Shown here: positions 1 through 5,586 of the stretch, one piece after another
Layout of the letters: each line of letters begins with the position of its first letter
Position numbering within the stretch: position 1 is the first letter of the stretch
Source of the DNA: Paludibacteraceae bacterium
GTDB lineage: Bacteria > Bacteroidota > Bacteroidia > Bacteroidales > Paludibacteraceae
NCBI GenBank assembly: GCA_947445425.1
Contig: CANFFA010000133.1
Location: forward strand, 1-6,717
Length of the DNA: 6,717 nt
Direction of reading: 5' to 3'
Program-made: the position numbers and the translations under genes
Notes under the pieces: model-generated
Told to the model about the DNA's origin: nothing
Seen by the model: only the letters and a program-made list of their open reading frames with translations
The model's database searches: none

Positions 1-647
1 ACCACATTCTTTCCATAACGTCCAATCTTTTTACGCAAACGATTGATATTTACATCTATGGTTCGATCTTGAACATACACATCATCTGACCAAACACGCT
101 CTAACAACTCTTCCCTAGAAAACACTTTGTTCTTATTCTCCAAAAATATCTTCAACATTTCAAATTCCTTTTTAGTAAAAGGAATTTCAACTTTATCAAG
201 CAACACTTTCTTATTTTCAATAAACATTTCAAGGCCTTCAAAGGATACATTGACCATTTCGGAGCTCCTGGTCACCTCAAATCGACGAAGTACAGCCTTA
301 ACCCTTGCCACTACTTCACGAATAGAAAAAGGCTTTAAAATATAATCATCTGCTCCCACAGTAAAACCTGTAAGTCTGTCGTTTTGTGAAACTTTGGCTG
401 TAATAAAAATGATAGGAATTTTAGCCAATTTTGGTTGTTCTCTGACCATACGAGCCATTCTAAAACCCGAAATCTCACCCATCATTACATCCAGTAATAA
501 AAGATCATATTTGGTCAAATCCAACTTCAAAGCCTCTTCCGCTGAATTGGCAACATCAACTTCATAGCCATTAAATGCGAGGTTATATTGAAGAATCTCA
601 CACAAGTCTTCTTCGTCATCGACCACCAAAATACGGTAAGGATTCAT
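1..647 (-). CDS. OmpR/PhoB-family two-component response regulator, C-terminus cut by window edge
   Basis: DNA-binding response regulator; 215 codons are visible and the frame runs open off base 1. The protein begins MNPYRILVVDDEEDL. A receiver domain spans about residues 4-120, with acidic pocket D10/D11, phospho-acceptor D53 (LLLLDVMMGEISG), switch T83 (IIFITAK) and K105 (DDYILKPF). A winged-helix Trans_reg_C domain follows from about residue 130, with FTKKEFEMLKIF and the recognition-helix region around DRTIDVNINRLRKKIG; only the last wing, perhaps 15-20 residues, is missing. The ATG at 647-645 places the receiver start correctly. A sensor kinase partner is not in the window and may lie beyond the left edge. 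The gene has its own promoter and an array of 11-bp repeats upstream, so autoregulation is likely. Family assignment is firm. A PhoB-like role is inferred from the repeats, and the signal sensed is unknown. Confidence 0.95.
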   Translation of the reverse strand, partial: MNPYRILVVDDEEDLCEILQYNLAFNGYEVDVANSAEEALKLDLTKYDLLLLDVMMGEISGFRMARMVREQPKLAKIPIIFITAKVSQNDRLTGFTVGADDYILKPFSIREVVARVKAVLRRFEVTRSSEMVNVSFEGLEMFIENKKVLLDKVEIPFTKKEFEMLKIFLENKNKVFSREELLERVWSDDVYVQDRTIDVNINRLRKKIGRYGKNV

Positions 648-674
648 AAATTATATACTTTTATTGAATTAAAT

Positions 675-802
675 TAGAATAGACTTCTCGCGAAAGTCCA
701 AAATTTATCATTTAATGTAAAGATAGCTTGATCTAAAAGAATTATGACTTTGTAGAGATCTGCTGCAATGCGAATAAACTTTCGCAAGAAGTCTATTCGC
801 AT
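675..802 (-). promoter_or_regulatory. Structured 5' leader of the response regulator mRNA with two competing hairpins
   Basis: Segment B (778-798) can pair with segment C (677-697) over 21 positions, 20 of them Watson-Crick. The odd pair, 689 with 786, is C-A on the plus strand but G-U in minus-strand RNA. Alternatively B takes part in a local hairpin, 769-781 with 789-801 (13 bp, 7-nt loop). Its one odd pair, 777 with 793, is also A-C in plus DNA and U-G in minus RNA. The two structures share B and cannot coexist. The predicted transcript start (about 805) lies just before the local hairpin, and the distal arm C ends 29 nt before the ATG. This is the geometry of an attenuator-like or translational RNA switch. 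Function is inferred; no known riboswitch class was recognised. Confidence 0.5.
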
Positions 803-810
803 AATTTTAA

Positions 811-871
811 CAAAGGAACTAAATCAATATTACATCAATATGTGAAGTGTGTTACAAATCTGTTATAAGTT
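811..871 (-). promoter_or_regulatory. Response-regulator promoter: TTCCTTTG -7 element plus 11-bp repeat array
   Basis: The minus strand carries TTCCTTTG at 818-811, one mismatch from the Bacteroidota -7 consensus TAnnTTTG. Nine bases upstream starts a run of 11-bp units, read on the plus strand: TATTACATCAA (828), TATGTGAAGTG (839), TGTTACAAATC (850), TGTTATAAGTT (861). A fifth unit at 872 is barely recognisable. The 9-bp gap matches the other two arrays in this window exactly. The predicted transcript start near 805 gives a leader of about 155 nt. The weak -7 element next to an activator-type array suggests a promoter that needs a PhoB/OmpR-class activator, plausibly its own product. Confidence 0.6.
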
Positions 872-895
872 TTGCCATTGATTTACAAACAGAAA

Positions 896-932
896 CAAAA
901 AAAAGTCCAATCGCTATAGGATTGGACTTTTT
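896..932 (-). terminator. Rho-independent terminator after the 961-1284 gene
   Basis: A perfect 13-bp stem (900-912 with 920-932) has a 7-nt loop (gctatag). On the minus strand it is followed by a U-tract from the A-run at 896-904. It lies 28 bp past the stop codon of the small secreted protein and upstream of the response-regulator promoter, so the two genes are separate transcription units. The A-rich flank on one side and T-rich flank on the other could make it work in both directions. Confidence 0.88.
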
Positions 933-960
933 GAAACAAAACAAAAGTTTTGCTTAAATT

Positions 961-1284
961 TTAACGAGATTGAAGATTAACTTCTATCGTTTTAGTGTTG
1001 TTTAAATCAACATCAATATTTTGTTCAACATAAGAGATATAATTGATTTTAACTTTGCAATGTCCTTCACAGATATTTGAAATAGTGAAATTTCCATCCA
1101 AATCAGTATACACTTTCTGACCATTTGCAGTGACAACAGCACCAGCAAGCGTTTCCTTTGTCATTTTATCAGAAACAGAACCACGCAAAACAGTAGTTGA
1201 TTGTGTTTCCACTAAAGGCGCAGCATTCAATTGAAGTGCAATACAAAGTACTGAGAAAATTGAGAGAATAAAATGCTTTTTCAT
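961..1284 (-). CDS. Small secreted carboxypeptidase-regulatory-like (CarboxypepD_reg-like) domain protein
   Basis: A 107-residue protein. Residues 1-21 are a signal peptide (MKKHFILSIFSVLCIALQLN, cleavage probably around AA-P). The rest is one beta-sandwich domain of the carboxypeptidase-regulatory-like type: the GSVSD strand (35-39), AGAVVTANG (47-55), the TDLDGNFTI turn (60-68), and VKINYISYVEQNI (78-90). In Bacteroidota this domain normally forms the N-terminus of SusC/TonB-dependent receptors; here it stands alone with no plug or barrel, and the gene ends at a proper stop and terminator. Two cysteines (72 and 76, ICEGHC) might form a disulphide. It is probably periplasmic or surface-exposed, but its function is unknown. 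The promoter region carries the best 11-bp repeat array in the window, pointing to control by the neighbouring response regulator. Confidence 0.85.
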   Translation of the reverse strand: MKKHFILSIFSVLCIALQLNAAPLVETQSTTVLRGSVSDKMTKETLAGAVVTANGQKVYTDLDGNFTISNICEGHCKVKINYISYVEQNIDVDLNNTKTIEVNLQSR

Positions 1285-1334
1285 ATCTGTTTAAGCTAAT
1301 TAATGAAGTGTTTTTTTCGTTTGTTTTTACAATA

Positions 1335-1417
1335 CAAAGAAACTCTATTTGTATTACAACATTATAACATCAACCTCACAATACTGTTACTTTTGTGTGT
1401 CAAAGCTATTACAAAAA
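1335..1417 (-). promoter_or_regulatory. Promoter of the 961-1284 gene with six 11-bp repeat units
   Basis: The -7 candidate is TTTCTTTG on the minus strand (1342-1335), one mismatch from TAnnTTTG. After a 9-bp gap, six contiguous 11-bp units follow (plus-strand reading): TATTACAACAT (1352), TATAACATCAA (1363), CCTCACAATAC (1374), TGTTACTTTTG (1385), TGTGTCAAAGC (1396), TATTACAAAAA (1407). In the direction of transcription the core reads TTGTAAYA, comparable to the CTGTCATA half-sites of enterobacterial Pho boxes, which also repeat every 11 bp and stand in for the -35 element. The predicted transcript start near 1328 gives a leader of about 45 nt. Confidence 0.65.
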
Positions 1418-1425
1418 AGCGATAG

Positions 1426-1473
1426 TGATTAACGTTTAATGATTAATACTTGCTAATCATTAAACGTTAATCA
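1426..1473 (-). terminator. Long perfect AT-rich hairpin, probable terminator of the MORN-repeat gene
   Basis: Twenty perfectly complementary base pairs (1426-1445 with 1454-1473) enclose an 8-nt loop. The hairpin starts 18 bp past the stop codon of the MORN-repeat gene. A run of six U in the minus transcript comes only about 9 nt after the stem, so it is not a textbook terminator and may instead stabilise the mRNA 3' end. It also separates that gene from the downstream repeat array. Confidence 0.5.
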
Positions 1474-1497
1474 ATAAACACTAATCAATAATCAATA
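1469..1497. repeat. Three copies of AATCAATA at the end of the MORN-repeat gene
   Basis: AATCAATA occurs at 1469-1476, 1483-1490 and 1490-1497. The first copy overlaps the hairpin arm and the last covers the stop codon of the MORN-repeat gene. This is probably low-complexity sequence of the kind common between Bacteroidota genes; no function is apparent. Confidence 0.35.
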
Positions 1498-1962
1498 TTT
1501 TTTCTCCGAAATGAGTTTCCCTTTCTCATCCCACATAAACCAAGATCCAGATTTTTTACCCTCTACATAACGCATTTCATACCGCATAATCCCTGAATCG
1601 TCCCACACATGCCAAGCGCCATGTTTTTTATTATCTCTATACTCTGCCTCAGCAATTAACAAACCAGCCTGGTTATAGGTCCTCCAAACACCATGAAACT
1701 GACCGTTACGATATGCTCTAACCTCATTAGGCTTTCCGTTTTCAAAATAAACAATATAGGCCCCTTCGGACTTTCCATTGAGAATATTCATCTCCAACTT
1801 CAATGACTTATCATCAAAAAATTCTTTATACTCACCACTATAAAGCTTGGTTTGGGTGGCATCGGTAAAGAATAGACCATCACTTTGAATGATCTTAGAA
1901 TCCTGCGCAAATAAGGCATGGGTGCATAGTAAAACTAGCAAAGAAAAGCTTAATTTTCTCAT
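1492..1962 (-). CDS. Secreted MORN_2-repeat protein (YwqK-like)
   Basis: A 156-residue protein with a signal peptide (MRKLSFSLLVLLCTHALFAQ, cleavage after about residue 19 or 20). The mature part holds four tandem repeats of about 24 residues, starting near residues 63 (GKSEGAYIVYFENGK), 87 (GQFHGVWRTYNQAG), 112 (KKHGAWHVWDDSG) and 136 (KKSGSWFMWDEKGK). The G-x-W-x-x-[WY]-x-x-x-G pattern is that of MORN_2 repeats, which form stacked beta-hairpins. Databases often call such proteins YwqK-family antitoxins; the signal peptide and the lack of any toxin gene argue against that here. It is likely periplasmic or surface-located, perhaps in binding or scaffolding. It has its own -7 element and terminator-like hairpins on both sides, and unlike its neighbours it lacks the 11-bp array. 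Confidence 0.85.
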   Translation of the reverse strand: MRKLSFSLLVLLCTHALFAQDSKIIQSDGLFFTDATQTKLYSGEYKEFFDDKSLKLEMNILNGKSEGAYIVYFENGKPNEVRAYRNGQFHGVWRTYNQAGLLIAEAEYRDNKKHGAWHVWDDSGIMRYEMRYVEGKKSGSWFMWDEKGKLISEKKY

Positions 1963-1988
1963 AATGATTGATATTTATAGATGGAAAA

Positions 1989-1996
1989 CAAATATA
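1989..1996 (-). promoter_or_regulatory. -7 promoter element TATATTTG of the MORN-repeat gene
   Basis: TATATTTG on the minus strand fits TAnnTTTG exactly and lies 26 bp before the start codon, predicting a leader of roughly 20 nt. No convincing -33 TTTG was found at the usual distance, so only the -7 half is supported. Confidence 0.5.
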
Positions 1997-2063
1997 CCAT
2001 AATTAATGGATAAATAGATTCTGCATCCAAAATTTAATATGTATTACAAAATGCAAATTGGGC

Positions 2064-2096
2064 AAAAAAAGAAGCTGCACGAATGCAACTTCTTTT
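2064..2096 (-). terminator. UUCG-capped terminator of the lipoprotein gene
   Basis: A 13-bp stem (2067-2079 with 2084-2096) is closed by cgaa on the plus strand, which is a UUCG tetraloop in the minus transcript. The single imperfect pair (2075 with 2088) is C-A in plus DNA and G-U in minus RNA, which fixes the functional strand. A seven-base U-tract (A-run 2064-2070) follows. It begins 27 bp past the lipoprotein stop codon. Confidence 0.9.
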
Positions 2097-2123
2097 AAGA
2101 ATAATGAACTGCAAGAACAGTAA

Positions 2124-3614
2124 TTAGTAAACTGTATTTTGTGGATCAAAATTAACCCATGATTCTTTGGTCCAATCTGTTGTTCCAAAAGCACCCATAT
2201 AAGTAGCCGTTTTATCAAAAAACGCATCATTCAATTTAGCATGTGTAAATGCACCTGCATTTGGAGCAATTAAAGTAGATCCTGTAGCAGGAAGGAAAGT
2301 TGTTGGCAGTGCCAAAACTCCTGATTTTGAAGCATCATAGAAAGAACTAGAGATTCCAGCACTATCTTTAGCATTAGCAGACAATTTAGCAGTAGCATTT
2401 GATGCAATAATTTTGTTTCCAGAAGCAACTGCATTAAAGAAATCTTGTGCTTGCGTCGCAGTAACACTTCCTGCACCATTCACCGTTGGAGTAGTAGTTC
2501 CTGTTAATTTAGAACCAACCAAAGCACAATTTTGAATTGCTAAAGTACCTGCTGTAGCATTTGCCAAAGTAGTGGTTCCATCCAATAATAAACCTGTATT
2601 CCAACCTGCGAACACTGAATTAAATGTTGAAAGAGAACTATTACGACGGATGTGCATTCCTGCTCCGAAAAGTGTACTTGTATTGGATTGTGTTGGGGTT
2701 TTCCAAGGACCAATTAAAGTCACATTAGAGAAAACAGGAGCAGTTTGTGGAGTCGCTGATGTTCCTGTAGCATCATTGTCCGATTCAAAACCATTTGAAG
2801 TTGACACATCACCCACACGTGGATTACGTACACCCAAAGCAAACTGAACTTTTCCAGCATAACCGAAATCTGTATCAAACTCATCGTCTATACCTAAGTA
2901 AGCGATTAAGTATTTAGCATTTACATTTCCACCAAACCATTCGAAAGAATCATCACCACAGTATGATACTTGAATATGATCAATAGTAGTACCTGAACCT
3001 ACAGCACACAAGGTCAAACCGTTGATCTCTTTGTCAGGAATCAATGAAATACCTGCGAATTCAATACGTACATATTGTAGAGTACCTGAGTTATCAGCTG
3101 CATCACGTAAATTTGCTGCCAAAACATTGGTACCGAAAGCAACCTCTTTTACCAAACCTTCAACAGTTGCAGAAGATTGATTAACAGGAGCTTTACCTAC
3201 GACAATTACACCACCCCAGTCACCTGCACTACGCAAACCAGGTCCCATGGCCGAAGTAAATACGATAGGCATTGTTGCAGTTCCAATAGCGTTAATTTTT
3301 CCACCTTGAAGAACGATCAAGCTAGCTTTAGTTAATTTATCTCCTTTAATAACCGTACCAGCTGCAATATTGATTACTGCGCCTGAATTAACATGTACTT
3401 CACCTTTCAAAAGGTAAGTTGAATCTTTTACCAAGTTACGAGTTCCAGTAATGTCTGCACTCAATACTACCTCTTTAGAACCTGCAACTGGAGGTGTAAC
3501 TGGAGGTGTAACCACTGTTTCTGTTGGTTCACAAGAACTAAAAGCCAACATTGCACCAAATACTACAGGTGCAGTTTTAAAGAAAATTGATTTTGATTTC
3601 ATTTGTAAATTCAT
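2124..3614 (-). CDS. Outer-membrane-type lipoprotein, beta-helix-like family common in Bacteroidota
   Basis: A 496-residue protein. A lipoprotein signal peptide ends at Cys28 (GAMLAFSSC), followed by a Pro/Thr/Val linker (TPPVTPPVAG, 36-45). The remainder is rich in short hydrophobic strands and Gly/Asn turns, as in a right-handed beta-helix. Landmarks are GAVINIAAGTVIKG (78-91), GDWGGVIVVGKAP (131-143), NSGTLQYVRIEFAG (175-188), DDSFEWFGGNVNAKYL (221-236), DDEFDTDFGYAGKVQF (243-258), SNGFESDNDA (273-282) and the C-terminal WTKESWVNFDPQNTVY. I recognise this conserved pattern from many Bacteroidota proteins annotated only as hypothetical, T9SS-related or, misleadingly, 'multidrug transporter'. 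The conserved acidic clusters could bind metal or a carbohydrate, but no catalytic residue can be assigned. The start may instead be Met5 (codon 3602-3600), which gives a more typical signal peptide. The promoter carries the 11-bp array, so control by the response regulator is likely. Confidence 0.88.
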   Translation of the reverse strand: MNLQMKSKSIFFKTAPVVFGAMLAFSSCEPTETVVTPPVTPPVAGSKEVVLSADITGTRNLVKDSTYLLKGEVHVNSGAVINIAAGTVIKGDKLTKASLIVLQGGKINAIGTATMPIVFTSAMGPGLRSAGDWGGVIVVGKAPVNQSSATVEGLVKEVAFGTNVLAANLRDAADNSGTLQYVRIEFAGISLIPDKEINGLTLCAVGSGTTIDHIQVSYCGDDSFEWFGGNVNAKYLIAYLGIDDEFDTDFGYAGKVQFALGVRNPRVGDVSTSNGFESDNDATGTSATPQTAPVFSNVTLIGPWKTPTQSNTSTLFGAGMHIRRNSSLSTFNSVFAGWNTGLLLDGTTTLANATAGTLAIQNCALVGSKLTGTTTPTVNGAGSVTATQAQDFFNAVASGNKIIASNATAKLSANAKDSAGISSSFYDASKSGVLALPTTFLPATGSTLIAPNAGAFTHAKLNDAFFDKTATYMGAFGTTDWTKESWVNFDPQNTVY

Positions 3615-3661
3615 TTGTTTTGTTAAATTAATTCTTTTGTTTTTACCTTAAAAACTCGATG

Positions 3662-3744
3662 CAAAAATAGAGCGACCATGTTACAAGCACGTTCCGAAAA
3701 TATTATGCTTCTGTGTAAATGGTGTTACAAACTGATAACAGGAT
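3662..3744 (-). promoter_or_regulatory. Lipoprotein promoter: TATTTTTG -7 element plus six 11-bp repeat units
   Basis: TATTTTTG on the minus strand (3669-3662) fits TAnnTTTG exactly. After a 9-bp gap come 11-bp units read on the plus strand: TGTTACAAGCA (3679), CGTTCCGAAAA (3690), TATTATGCTTC (3701), TGTGTAAATGG (3712), TGTTACAAACT (3723), GATAACAGGAT (3734). The two best copies lie exactly 44 bp, four units, apart. The predicted transcript start near 3656 gives a leader of about 40-55 nt depending on the start codon used. No good -33 element exists at the normal spacing, fitting an activator-dependent promoter. Confidence 0.65.
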
Positions 3745-3950
3745 TTTATTTAGATACTACCGTTTAGCCTTCTCAAAGTGAGATTTAAAGCACTGAAAAT
3801 TCACTAAATGAAATAATTAGCAATAAAAATTGAAAATGTCTAATTTTAAATAGTGGTAAAATCACATTGAGATGTCATAGTGTTGAGGAGGAAAAGTCAA
3901 TATTGAAATATCCTTATATCTATCTTATTCACTGAACAATGCCCATTGAT
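3745..3950. other. Non-coding AT-rich spacer between divergent promoters
   Basis: This part of the 3615-4013 divergent intergenic region holds no open frame of note and no RNA gene that I recognise. There is only a 5-bp dyad at 3771-3783 (tctca, aag, tgaga) and a stray Shine-Dalgarno-like GAGGAGG at 3885-3891 with no start codon placed to use it. Confidence 0.5.
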
Positions 3951-3978
3951 AATTGTGAATTATGAATTATAAATTATC
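3951..3978. repeat. Four tandem 7-bp units (AATTATG-type) inside the sigma-factor promoter
   Basis: Consecutive heptamers AATTGTG (3951), AATTATG (3958), AATTATA (3965) and AATTATC (3972). The first supplies the -33 TTG and the last supplies the TATC of the -7 element, so the promoter spacer is made of the repeat. Gain or loss of one unit would move the spacer by 7 bp. Confidence 0.7.
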
Positions 3979-3982
3979 TTTG
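3952..3982 (+). promoter_or_regulatory. Bacteroidota primary-sigma promoter for the sigma/anti-sigma/STN operon
   Basis: A -33 element ATTG (3952-3955) is separated by 19 bp from TATCTTTG (3975-3982), an exact fit to TAnnTTTG at the optimal spacing. The transcript should start near 3987, giving a leader of about 27 nt before the GTG start. It is the best core promoter in the window and suggests basal expression by the housekeeping sigma factor. Confidence 0.75.
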
Positions 3983-4013
3983 CAGTTAGGATAATAATTA
4001 TAAAGTCAATACT

Positions 4014-4574
4014 GTGGTAGATACTATAAAGGCATTGCGCGAAGGAGACCATAAGGCCTACGAGCAACTTTTTGATACATGTTACGACGCTTTGTGCAGA
4101 TATGCTTACTCCATTCTTAGAGATATGGATGAAGCTGAGGACATTGTGCAGAAGAGTTTCTGTAAACTTTGGGACCAAAGAGAAGCACTTGATATTCAAA
4201 GTTCTATTAAGTCGTATATGTACCGAATGGTGCACAATGAGAGCTTGAACAAGGTGCATCAGCAGAAAAACCGTCAGGAACACAACCTGAATTATATTTC
4301 CGCTATGAACCAGACACCCGATACGGTATCGGAACACATGGCCGCCTCTGAGTTACAACTGGCCATTGATAAAGCCTTGGATGGATTGCCGACGCAATGC
4401 CGTAAGGTATTTGAAATGAGTCGCGTACAACAGTTATCCTACGCAGAGATTGCGAAAGAATTGGGCATCTCTACCAATACTGTAGAAAATCATGTATCCA
4501 AAGCTCTAAAATTGCTGCGGGTGGACCTAAAAGAATTTTTAACACTATGTTTTTTACTTCAACTCTTAAAATAA
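4014..4574 (+). CDS. FecI-like ECF RNA polymerase sigma factor (Bacteroidota type)
   Basis: A 186-residue sigma-70 family protein of the extracytoplasmic-function group. Region 2 spans about residues 14-80 (HKAYEQLFDTCYDALCRYAY, then DEAEDIVQKSFCKLW at 39-53, then SYMYRMVHNESLNKVH). Region 4 spans about 114-170, with helix-turn-helix LSYAEIAKELGISTNTVENH (141-160) followed by VSKALKLLR. There is no region 3, as expected for ECF factors. No ATG lies between the upstream in-frame stop at 3987 and the first conserved residues, so the start is GTG at 4014. The hydrophobic tail (FLTLCFLLQLL) is typical of Bacteroidota FecI-like factors. The FecR-like gene follows 7 nt later, so the sigma factor should be held inactive by it and released by an envelope signal. 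Its targets are not evident here. Confidence 0.95.
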   Translation: MVDTIKALREGDHKAYEQLFDTCYDALCRYAYSILRDMDEAEDIVQKSFCKLWDQREALDIQSSIKSYMYRMVHNESLNKVHQQKNRQEHNLNYISAMNQTPDTVSEHMAASELQLAIDKALDGLPTQCRKVFEMSRVQQLSYAEIAKELGISTNTVENHVSKALKLLRVDLKEFLTLCFLLQLLK

Positions 4575-4581
4575 AACGGCC

Positions 4582-5586
4582 ATGAACCACGACAAAGATA
4601 TTTTATTGGCTCGCTACTTTGGAGGCAATGCCACCAAAGCCGAAATGCAGGAGCTGGAGAGTTGGATGGCGGCATCACCGACACACCAACAAGAATTTGA
4701 TGACATGACGCAGCTCTATATGAAATTGGCAGGTCCATTGAAAAAGATGCCATCCCCAAATAGAGCGAATGCCAAAGCTGTATTTAGCAACTATATTAAC
4801 AAGTCAAAAAAACTTGACTCACAAACAACTGCACCAAAACGGATACAATTCAGCAAAAAATGGATGGCCATTGCTGCCAGCATTGCACTGATTATAAGCA
4901 TCTCTATTGGAATATGGAAAACACCAAATGGTGAGTACGAAGTGACTGTTATTGCCAAGAGCAGTCCAAAACATGAATTACTCCCCGATAAAACAGAGAT
5001 AAAATTATCGGGCAATAGCAAGATAAGCTACAGCTCTAATTACGGTAAGAAAACCAAAAAGCTGAAACTTGAAGGGGAAGCAAAATTTGAAGTAGGCCAT
5101 GCAGGAATTGGAACTTTACAAGTGGCTGCACAAGAAACTTTCATTGAAGATATTGGTACCACATTCACCGTAAACGCTTATCCTGATAGTAATTATGTGA
5201 AGGTAAAGGTAAGTAAAGGCCAAGTACATTTCTTCTCTAAAACTGACAATGGACTTATTATCAATGCCAACGAAACAGGTATTTATGATAAGAAAACGAA
5301 AACGTTCAAAATCCTAAAATTAAAACTAGAACAACTCATTGCCAAAGGAATGCATGTTGAATTTAAAGGAATGGTGTTGCGAGAAGTCATTGACATCATC
5401 AATAAAGCATATCATGTCGATGTGAAGTTGGCTGAAAAAAGCATAGGTCAAAGAAAGATTACCGTTAATTTTGACGGTGAAAGTTTAGATATGGTTTTAG
5501 AAATCATTACTGAGACGCTAGAACTAAAGCTGAATCATGAAAACAATAACTATTTATTAAGCAATAAAAAAGAGGGAGATGAGTAG
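4582..5586 (+). CDS. FecR-like transmembrane anti-sigma factor with DUF4974-like C-terminus
   Basis: A 334-residue inner-membrane regulator. The cytoplasmic N-terminal part, about residues 1-93, contains LLARYFGGNATKAEMQELESW (8-28), the usual sigma-binding helical segment. One transmembrane helix spans about 94-112 (WMAIAASIALIISISIGIW). The periplasmic FecR domain runs about 118-235, with the hallmarks LEGEAKFEV (163-171) and IGTTFTVNAYPDS (191-203). A DUF4974-type STN-like domain, about 255-327, holds VEFKGMVLREVIDIINKAY. In FecIR systems this periplasmic region contacts the signalling domain of an outer-membrane receptor. Here the partner is probably the STN protein encoded immediately downstream, whose start codon overlaps this gene's stop. 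Family and operon placement are clear; the signal is unknown. Confidence 0.95.
   Translation: MNHDKDILLARYFGGNATKAEMQELESWMAASPTHQQEFDDMTQLYMKLAGPLKKMPSPNRANAKAVFSNYINKSKKLDSQTTAPKRIQFSKKWMAIAASIALIISISIGIWKTPNGEYEVTVIAKSSPKHELLPDKTEIKLSGNSKISYSSNYGKKTKKLKLEGEAKFEVGHAGIGTLQVAAQETFIEDIGTTFTVNAYPDSNYVKVKVSKGQVHFFSKTDNGLIINANETGIYDKKTKTFKILKLKLEQLIAKGMHVEFKGMVLREVIDIINKAYHVDVKLAEKSIGQRKITVNFDGESLDMVLEIITETLELKLNHENNNYLLSNKKEGDE

Noticed and set aside
127..345. 72-codon plus-strand open frame
   Set aside because: It is antisense to the DNA-binding domain of the response regulator, whose frame is clear.
677..798. Invertible DNA segment (phase-variable promoter) bounded by 21-bp inverted repeats
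   Set aside because: Bacteroidota do use such switches, but the one imperfect position is wobble-compatible only in minus-strand RNA, the segment holds no good promoter in either orientation, and a promoter with an array already lies outside it. An RNA structure explains the data better; reads with both orientations would reopen the case.
1492..1962. Antitoxin of a toxin-antitoxin pair
   Set aside because: MORN_2 proteins are often labelled YwqK antitoxins, but this one has a signal peptide and no toxin gene beside it.
2042..2052. A single TATTACAAAAT unit upstream of the MORN-repeat gene
   Set aside because: It matches the array consensus but has no in-phase neighbours and does not keep the 9-bp spacing to a -7 element. 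The gene has a better -7 element at 1989-1996, so it is not counted as a member of the regulon.
2572..2847. 91-codon plus-strand open frame
   Set aside because: It lies antisense inside the well-supported lipoprotein gene and its translation matches no family I recognise.
3885..3891. GAGGAGG resembling a strong ribosome binding site
   Set aside because: No start codon with a meaningful open frame follows at a suitable distance, and Bacteroidota rarely rely on such sites.
3960..4337. 125-codon minus-strand open frame
   Set aside because: It is antisense to the ECF sigma factor and its promoter and has the hydrophobic, low-information composition of a shadow frame.
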